Below, one piece after another: positions 57,980 to 64,000 of a DNA stretch of 64,000 bases. Position 1 is the first letter of the stretch; the number at the start of each line of letters is the position of its first letter. The stretch comes from Betaproteobacteria bacterium. GTDB lineage: Bacteria; Pseudomonadota; Gammaproteobacteria; Burkholderiales; SG8-39. A model generated the notes under the pieces. It made no database searches. It was not told the DNA's origin and worked only from the letters and a program-made list of their open reading frames with translations. The DNA is taken from the NCBI GenBank assembly GCA_029883975.1, contig JAOUIL010000005.1, positions 1 through 64,000 of the forward strand. The letters are read 5' to 3'. A program made the position numbers and the translations under genes.

Positions 57980-60067
57980 ATGAAACCGTGCCTTGCAAAG
58001 TCCTATCCGCTCTCCGCCCTCGCGGCCGCGCTGTGCTGCGCGTTCGGGCCCGCCCTCGCGCAGGATGCCGAGGACATCGCGAGCCTGACCAAGCCCTCGA
58101 GCAATCTCGAGATCGGCATCGGCTACGTATCCGACGACAACCAGCGCTTCGGCCAGTACACCGGCCTCACCGACAAGGGCGGCTACGGTCTCCTTGACAT
58201 CGACATCAACCGCCGCGACGCGCTGACTGGCACCTGGATGCGGCTCACGGGCCGCAACCTCGGCTTCGAGAACCGCGAGATCCGCTTCGAGCACGAGCGC
58301 CAGGGCGACTGGGGCTATTTCCTCGAGTTCAGCCAGACGCCGCGCTTCGATCCGTTCACGGTGACCACGCAGCTGACGGGCATCGGCACCACAGCGCAGG
58401 CCATCACCGGCAGCGCGACGCCGCGCGAATACCACCTCAAGACCGAGCGCGATGCGGTCACCGTGGGATTCGACAAGATGATTGCCAAGGGATTCGGGCT
58501 GCAGGTGAGCTTGCGCAACGAGGAAAAGACGGGTGAGCGCCTGTGGGGCCAGGGCACCTTCGGCACCTGGCGCTTCCTGACCGACCCGATCGACCAGACC
58601 AGCCGGCAACTGGAGGCGAAGCTAAACTACTCTACCGATGCCCTGCAGCTCTCCGGGGGCTACTATGGCACGACGTTCGAGAACAAGAACAACCGTCTCG
58701 ACGTCACCGGCCCGGCCTTGTTCGCGGGCTCGAACGAGATCGCGCTGCCGCCGGACAACGAGTCGCACCAGTTCTACCTCGCGGGCGGCTACAACTTCAG
58801 CAGGGACACGCGCGCCAACTTCAAGCTGTCCTACGGGCGCATCACGCAGAACGAGCTGTTCCCGAACACGCCTGTGGCCGGGGCGCCGACGAGCCTCGAC
58901 GGCCGCATCGACACGACGCTCCTCCAGGGCGGGCTGACGACGCGCGTGACGCCCAAGCTCTCGCTGCGCGCCGACCTGCGCTATGAGGATCGCGACGACA
59001 AGACGCCGATTTTCCGCTACTTCCCGAGCCAGAACACGGCGACCTCCACCAACGACGGCACGAACGAGGCGCGCGACATCCAGACCACTTCGGGCAAGAT
59101 CGAAGCCAAGTACCGGCTGCCGAACAACTTCAACCTGACCGGCGGGCTCGACTACGTCGAGAAGAAGCGCAACAGCCCGCCCGTGCGCTCCGTCGACTTC
59201 CGCGAGACGACCGACGAGACCGCGGTGCGCGCCGAGCTGCGCCGCACGATCTCGGAGACACTGAGCGGCGCGGTATCTGCCATCGTCAGCCAGCGCCGGG
59301 GCTCGGACTGGCTGCCCAACTTGAACAACGGGGGCACGGCCACCACGGGCGACCTGATCGCGCCGCTCCACCTCATTGATCGCGACCGCAACACGATGCG
59401 CTTGACGATGAACTGGATGCCGACGGAGCCGCTGTCGGTGGGTTTCCGCCTCGACTATTCGGACGACGACTACAAGGGACGCAACCTCGTGCCCAACGAC
59501 CTCGGGCCGCGTGAAGGCACTGCGCAGTTCCTGTCGCTGGACGCGGCCTATCGGTTCAGCGACACGGTACAGGGCACCGCCTGGGGCTCGCGCGGGGAGA
59601 ACACTTTCAAGAACGCGCTGTGCCAGTCGGCGGCCGTGCCTAACGCCAACACCTGCACTGCGAGCAACGCCAGCCCGGTCTGGGGCGCCGACCTGAAGAA
59701 CATCAGCGATGCGTTCGGGCTTGGCCTCGTCGCGAAGATCACGGCGAAGATCGACCTCACGGCGGACCTGGCCTACAGCAAGGTCAAGGACGAGATGGGC
59801 CTGCAGTCCATCGATCCGGCCAACTCCACCGCCGTCACCGTGCTGCCCGACACCAGCACCAAGATCACGACGCTCAAGCTCTCGGCGAAGTACGCGCTGC
59901 AGCGCAATTCCGCGGTCCGGCTGATCTATGTCTACGACCGGTACGAGACCGACGACTGGACCTGGGCGAACTGGAACTACTCGCCGGCCGACGGCGGCAC
60001 GACGGTACGGCAGGACCCGGACCAGAAGGTCAACTTCCTGGGCGTGTCCTACTACTACAGCTTCTAG
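57980..60067 (+). CDS. MtrB/PioB/MtoB-family decaheme-associated outer membrane beta-barrel
   Basis: signal peptide; alternating amphipathic strands (GYVSDDNQRFGQYTGLTDKGGYGLLDIDI...); C-terminal ...GVSYYYSF; immediately after decaheme gene; SD GGGGGA; alternative start 57968. Confidence 0.93.
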   Translation: MKPCLAKSYPLSALAAALCCAFGPALAQDAEDIASLTKPSSNLEIGIGYVSDDNQRFGQYTGLTDKGGYGLLDIDINRRDALTGTWMRLTGRNLGFENREIRFEHERQGDWGYFLEFSQTPRFDPFTVTTQLTGIGTTAQAITGSATPREYHLKTERDAVTVGFDKMIAKGFGLQVSLRNEEKTGERLWGQGTFGTWRFLTDPIDQTSRQLEAKLNYSTDALQLSGGYYGTTFENKNNRLDVTGPALFAGSNEIALPPDNESHQFYLAGGYNFSRDTRANFKLSYGRITQNELFPNTPVAGAPTSLDGRIDTTLLQGGLTTRVTPKLSLRADLRYEDRDDKTPIFRYFPSQNTATSTNDGTNEARDIQTTSGKIEAKYRLPNNFNLTGGLDYVEKKRNSPPVRSVDFRETTDETAVRAELRRTISETLSGAVSAIVSQRRGSDWLPNLNNGGTATTGDLIAPLHLIDRDRNTMRLTMNWMPTEPLSVGFRLDYSDDDYKGRNLVPNDLGPREGTAQFLSLDAAYRFSDTVQGTAWGSRGENTFKNALCQSAAVPNANTCTASNASPVWGADLKNISDAFGLGLVAKITAKIDLTADLAYSKVKDEMGLQSIDPANSTAVTVLPDTSTKITTLKLSAKYALQRNSAVRLIYVYDRYETDDWTWANWNYSPADGGTTVRQDPDQKVNFLGVSYYYSF

Positions 60068-60104
60068 CGCAGGCCCGGTCCGTTGCAGTCGCGCGGCGCA
60101 TGCC

Positions 60105-60134
60105 GCAGGCGCGCGCCGCGCCTGCATTTCCTTT
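60105..60134 (+). terminator. rho-independent-like hairpin after MtrB-like gene and before ccmA
   Basis: GCAGGCGCG-CGC-CGCGCCTGC (9-bp perfect stem) then ATTTCCTTT. Confidence 0.6.
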
Positions 60135-60149
60135 CTGCAACAATAGCGG

Positions 60150-60764
60150 GTGCTCGAAGCTTCCGACCTGCACTGCCGGCGCGGCACGCGCACCCTGTAC
60201 AGCGGGCTGTCCTTCGCGCTCGGCGCGGGCGAGCTGCTGCGCGTCGCGGGCGAGAACGGCAGCGGCAAGACCACGCTGCTCAAGATCCTCTGCGGGCTGC
60301 TCGACCCCGACGCGGGCGAGGTGCGCTGGCGCGGCGAGCCGATCCGGCGCCTGCGCGAGGAGTTCCACCGGCAGCTCGTGTTCCTCGGCCATGCGCCCGC
60401 CGTCAAGGACGAACTCACTGCGGCGGAGAACCTCGCCATCGCCTGCACGCTCGCCGGCCGGCCCGCGTCGATGCAGGACGTGCGCGAGGCGCTGGCGCGC
60501 TACGGCCTGCGCGAAGATTCCGCGCCGGTGCGGCGCCTGTCGCAGGGCCAGCGGCGCCGGGCGGCCCTTGCGCGCCTGATGCTGAGCGCCGATGCGCCGC
60601 TCTGGCTGCTCGACGAGCCGTTCGCCGCGCTCGACGCGGCTGCCGCGCGGCTCACCGAGGAGCTGATCGCGCGCCACGTGGCCGTGGGCGGCGCGGTGGC
60701 CTACACCACGCACCAGGAAGCGAACATCGACGCTGCCTCGCAGCGCGTGCTCGAGCTGGCATGA
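60150..60764 (+). CDS. ccmA: heme exporter ATP-binding protein CcmA
   Basis: LRVAGENGSGKTTLLKILCGLLDPDAGEVRWRG; LSQGQRRRAALARLML; GTG start; ccm order. Confidence 0.93.
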   Translation: MLEASDLHCRRGTRTLYSGLSFALGAGELLRVAGENGSGKTTLLKILCGLLDPDAGEVRWRGEPIRRLREEFHRQLVFLGHAPAVKDELTAAENLAIACTLAGRPASMQDVREALARYGLREDSAPVRRLSQGQRRRAALARLMLSADAPLWLLDEPFAALDAAAARLTEELIARHVAVGGAVAYTTHQEANIDAASQRVLELA

Positions 60765-61429
60765 TTGCGGCGGCGCGCACCATCCTCGCGCGCGACCTGC
60801 GCATCGTGCTGCGCCGGCCGGGCGACGCGGCCACGGCGCTGCTTTTCTTCGTCATCGTGGCGAGCCTGTTTCCGCTCGGCGTGGGCGCCGAGCCGAACCT
60901 GCTGCGCGCGGTGGCGCCGGGCGTCATCTGGGTGGCGGCGCTGCTCGCCTCGATGCTGTCGCTCGCGCGCCTGTTCGCCGCCGACCACGCCGACGGGACC
61001 CTGGAGCAGCTGCTGCTTGGCTCCGCGCCGCTCGGCGTCGTGTCCGCCGCCAAGGTGCTCGCCCACTGGCTGGTTTCCGGCCTGCCGCTGGTGGCCATCG
61101 CGCCGCTGATCGCCTTGCAGTACGATCTCGCGCCCGAGCTGTACGGCACGCTTGCCTTATCATTGCTGCTGGGCACGCCGGTGCTCGGCTTCATCGGCGC
61201 GATCGGCGCGGCGCTGACGCTGGGCTTGCGCGGCGCGGGCGTGCTGCTCGCGCTGCTGGTGCTGCCGCTGTACGTGCCGGTGCTGATCCTCGGCGCGGGC
61301 AGCGTCGAGATGGTATCCGCGGGCCTGGCGCCGGACGGCCAGCTGCTGCTGCTCGCGGCGCTGCTGGTGGTTTCTGCGGCCTTCGCCCCCTGGGCGATCG
61401 CCGCGGCCTTACGGATTTCTACGGAATGA
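60761..61429 (+). CDS. ccmB: heme exporter protein CcmB
   Basis: RDLRIVLRRPGDAATALLFFVIVASLFPLGVGAEPNLLRAVAPGVIWVAALLASMLSLARLF. Confidence 0.95.
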   Translation: MIAAARTILARDLRIVLRRPGDAATALLFFVIVASLFPLGVGAEPNLLRAVAPGVIWVAALLASMLSLARLFAADHADGTLEQLLLGSAPLGVVSAAKVLAHWLVSGLPLVAIAPLIALQYDLAPELYGTLALSLLLGTPVLGFIGAIGAALTLGLRGAGVLLALLVLPLYVPVLILGAGSVEMVSAGLAPDGQLLLLAALLVVSAAFAPWAIAAALRISTE

Positions 61430-62130
61430 GCACAGCCATCCGCTGGTTCTGGTTCGCCTCCCCGCAGACGTTCTATCCGCTCGCGGGCGCGATCGCGCGC
61501 GTGAGCGCGGTGGGCGCCGCGTTGCTCGTGGCCGCCGGGCTGTACGTCGGCTTCTTCGTCGCGCCGACGGACGCGCAGCAGGGAGAGGTCTACCGCGTGA
61601 TCTTCATTCACGTGCCCGCCGCCTGGATGTCCATGTTCCTATACGTGGTGATGGCGTTCTGGGCGGCCATCGGCCTCGCGTTCAACACGCGCCTGTCGGC
61701 CATGATGGCGAGCGCCATCGCGCCCACCGGGGCGCTGTTCACCTTCGTCGCGCTGTGGACCGGCGCGCTGTGGGGGCGGCCGACCTGGGGCACCTACTGG
61801 GTGTGGGACGCGCGGCTCACCTCGGAACTTATCCTGCTGTTCCTGTATCTAGGGTTCATGGCGCTGCAGGCGGCGATCGACGACGCGCGCCGCGCCGACC
61901 GGGCGGGCGCGGTGCTGGCGATCGTCGGCGTGGTCAACGTGCCGATCATCTACTATTCGGTGCAATGGTGGAACACGCTGCACCAGGGGGCCTCCGTCAG
62001 CCTGACGCGCGCGCCGAGCATGGCGAGCACCATGCTCGCCGGCATGCTGCTGATGGCGCTGGCGTTCTGGCTGTACAGCATCGCCGCGACGCTCGCGCGC
62101 GTGCGTTGCATCATCCGGGAGCGTGCATGA
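61426..62130 (+). CDS. ccmC: heme exporter/lyase component CcmC
   Basis: DAQQGEVYRVIFIHVPAAWMSMFLYVVMAFWA; LWGRPTWGTYWVWDARLTSELILLFLY. Confidence 0.96.
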   Translation: MSTAIRWFWFASPQTFYPLAGAIARVSAVGAALLVAAGLYVGFFVAPTDAQQGEVYRVIFIHVPAAWMSMFLYVVMAFWAAIGLAFNTRLSAMMASAIAPTGALFTFVALWTGALWGRPTWGTYWVWDARLTSELILLFLYLGFMALQAAIDDARRADRAGAVLAIVGVVNVPIIYYSVQWWNTLHQGASVSLTRAPSMASTMLAGMLLMALAFWLYSIAATLARVRCIIRERA

Positions 62131-62267
62131 GCTGGGGAAGCTGGGGCGAGTTCTGGGCGATGGGCGGCAAGGGCTTCTTCGTGTGGGGCTCGTACGCCGT
62201 GACCTTCGCCTGCCTGGCGCTCGAGGTCTATTTCCTGCGGAGACGATCCCGTGAAGCCAAGACATAA
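62127..62267 (+). CDS. ccmD: heme exporter protein CcmD
   Basis: 46 aa: [43 protein letters not shown]. Confidence 0.9.
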   Translation: MSWGSWGEFWAMGGKGFFVWGSYAVTFACLALEVYFLRRRSREAKT

Positions 62268-62700
62268 GCGCCTGGCGGCGATCGCCGTGGGCCTGGCCGC
62301 GCTCGGCGCGGCCGCCGCGCTGGTGCTGTCCGCGATGCGGGAGAACCTGGTGTTCTTCTTCACGCCCTCGCAGGTGGCGGCCAGCGAGGCGCCGCAGGGC
62401 CGCACCTTCCGCATCGGCGGCATGGTGGAGAAGGGCAGCGTGCAGCGCTCCGGCGTCGAGGTGCGCTTCCTGGTCACCGACACCGCGAAGGCAATCCCCG
62501 TGGTCTACAGCGGCGCGCTGCCCGACCTGTTCCGCGAGGGCAAGGGCGTGGTGGCGCAAGGGCAGCTCGGGCCGGACGGCGTGTTCCGCGCGCGCGAGGT
62601 GCTCGCCAAGCACGACGAGAACTACATGCCGCCCGAGGCGGCCGAAGCCGTGAAGCGCGCGCACGAGACAGCCGAGCGCGCGGCGAAGACGCTCAAATGA
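62251..62700 (+). CDS. ccmE: cytochrome c maturation heme chaperone CcmE
   Basis: [53 protein letters not shown] heme-attachment motif; GTG start. Confidence 0.96.
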   Translation: MKPRHKRLAAIAVGLAALGAAAALVLSAMRENLVFFFTPSQVAASEAPQGRTFRIGGMVEKGSVQRSGVEVRFLVTDTAKAIPVVYSGALPDLFREGKGVVAQGQLGPDGVFRAREVLAKHDENYMPPEAAEAVKRAHETAERAAKTLK

Positions 62701-64000
62701 TCCCCGAGCTCGGGCAACTCGCGCTGTCGCTCGCGCTCGTGGTGGCGCTCGTGCAGGGCATCCTGCCGCTCGCCGGCGCCGAGCGCGGCGACGCGGCCTG
62801 GATGGGCGTCGCGCGCCCCGCGGCGCACGTGCAGGCGCTGCTGGTCGCCTTCGCCTTCGGCTGCCTGGTGCATTCGTTCGTCGTCAACGATTTCAGCGTG
62901 CTGTACGTGGCGCAGAACTCCAATTCGGCGCTGCCGCTGCAGTACCGCATCGCCGGCGCCTGGGGCGGGCACGAGGGCTCGCTGCTGCTCTGGGTCCTGA
63001 TGCTCGGCCTGTGGATGTCGGCCGTGGCGCTGTTCAGCGCGCACCTGCCCGAGTCGATGACGGCGCGCGTGCTGGGCGTGCTCGGCCTGGTGAGCGCGGG
63101 CTTTCTCGCCTTCATGCTGTTCACCTCCAACCCCTTCGAGCGCCTCTTCCCGGTGCCCGCCGACGGCCGCGACCTGAACCCGTTGCTGCAGGACCCCGGC
63201 ATGGTCATCCACCCGCCGATGCTCTACATGGGCTACGTGGGCTTCTCGGTGGCCTACGCGTTCTCGGTGGCGGCGCTGCTCTCGGGCAGGCTGGACGCCG
63301 CGTGGGCGCGCTGGTCGCGGCCCTGGACGACGGTCGCCTGGGTGTTCCTCACGCTCGGCATCGCGCTCGGCAGCGCCTGGGCGTACTACGAGCTCGGCTG
63401 GGGCGGCTGGTGGTTCTGGGACCCGGTGGAGAACGCCTCCTTCATGCCCTGGCTGGTGGGCACAGCGCTCATCCACTCGCTCGCCGTCACCGAAAAGCGC
63501 GGCGCGTTCCGCAGCTGGACCGTGCTGCTCGCCATCGTCGCCTTCGGCCTGTCGCTGCTCGGCACGTTCCTGGTGCGCTCGGGCGTGCTCACCTCGGTGC
63601 ACGCCTTCGCCGTCGACCCGAAGCGCGGCGTGTTCATCCTCGCGCTCTTCGTCCTGACGATCGGCGGCGCGCTCGCGCTGTACGCCTGGCGCACCGCGCG
63701 CATCGGCCTGGGCGGCTCGTTCGCGCCGCTGTCGCGCGAGTCGCTGCTGCTCGCCAACAACGTGCTGCTCGCCGCGGCGGCCGGCTCGGTGATGCTCGGC
63801 ACGCTCTACCCGCTGGTGCTCGACGCGGTGGGCGGCGGCAAGATCTCGGTCGGGCCGCCGTACTTCGAGGCGACGTTCGCGCCGCTCATGGCGCCGGCGC
63901 TCTTCCTCATGGGCGTGGGGCCGCTCGCGCGCTGGAAGCGGGCGAGCCTGCCCGAGCTCGCGGTGCTGCTGCGCTGGGCGCTCGCCGCCAGCCTCGCCGT
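62697..64000 (+). CDS. ccmF: cytochrome c heme lyase subunit CcmF, 3' truncated by window edge
   Basis: [76 protein letters not shown] (WWD motif). Confidence 0.95.
   Translation, partial: MIPELGQLALSLALVVALVQGILPLAGAERGDAAWMGVARPAAHVQALLVAFAFGCLVHSFVVNDFSVLYVAQNSNSALPLQYRIAGAWGGHEGSLLLWVLMLGLWMSAVALFSAHLPESMTARVLGVLGLVSAGFLAFMLFTSNPFERLFPVPADGRDLNPLLQDPGMVIHPPMLYMGYVGFSVAYAFSVAALLSGRLDAAWARWSRPWTTVAWVFLTLGIALGSAWAYYELGWGGWWFWDPVENASFMPWLVGTALIHSLAVTEKRGAFRSWTVLLAIVAFGLSLLGTFLVRSGVLTSVHAFAVDPKRGVFILALFVLTIGGALALYAWRTARIGLGGSFAPLSRESLLLANNVLLAAAAGSVMLGTLYPLVLDAVGGGKISVGPPYFEATFAPLMAPALFLMGVGPLARWKRASLPELAVLLRWALAASLA

Overview
High-GC, gene-dense chromosomal window whose gene orders (hfq-hflX-hflK-hflC-DUF2065-hisZ-purA; rpsF-priB-rpsR-rplI-dnaB) suggest a betaproteobacterium. 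This taxonomic call is inference. I support about 70 protein genes, one tRNA-Leu(CAG) and several cis-regulatory palindromes. I see no CRISPR, rRNA, transposase or phage module. Main blocks, left to right: (1) an ArsR regulator with a palindromic operator over its own start codon, followed by four SRPBCC paralogs and a DUF1428 gene; (2) an RND tripartite efflux operon; (3) peptidase, sulfatase, MgtE and CBS genes with an 18-bp perfect hairpin; (4) the housekeeping aroC-hfq-hflXKC-hisZ-purA and rnr-rlmB-rpsF-priB-rpsR-rplI-dnaB blocks; (5) CysB with an assimilatory sulfite/nitrite reductase; (6) a translationally coupled arn (L-Ara4N lipid A) operon with split ArnA, ending in a stand-alone receiver protein; (7) hom-thrC with a small Lys/Pro/Ala/His-rich secreted protein between them; (8) a 2-oxoacid oxidoreductase operon (gamma-alpha-beta plus an FAD/NAD(P)/4Fe-4S subunit) coupled to malic enzyme; (9) the most interesting block: an FNR/DNR-type regulator without the usual Fe-S cysteines, divergent from a monoheme cytochrome c / tetraheme NapC-CymA / decaheme MtrA(MtoA) / MtrB(MtoB) porin cluster, with two FNR-like boxes between them and a third at the 2-oxoacid oxidoreductase operon. 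This looks like an extracellular electron transfer or Fe(II)-oxidation conduit and is followed directly by ccmABCDEF. Nothing was searched against databases; all names come from reading motifs.
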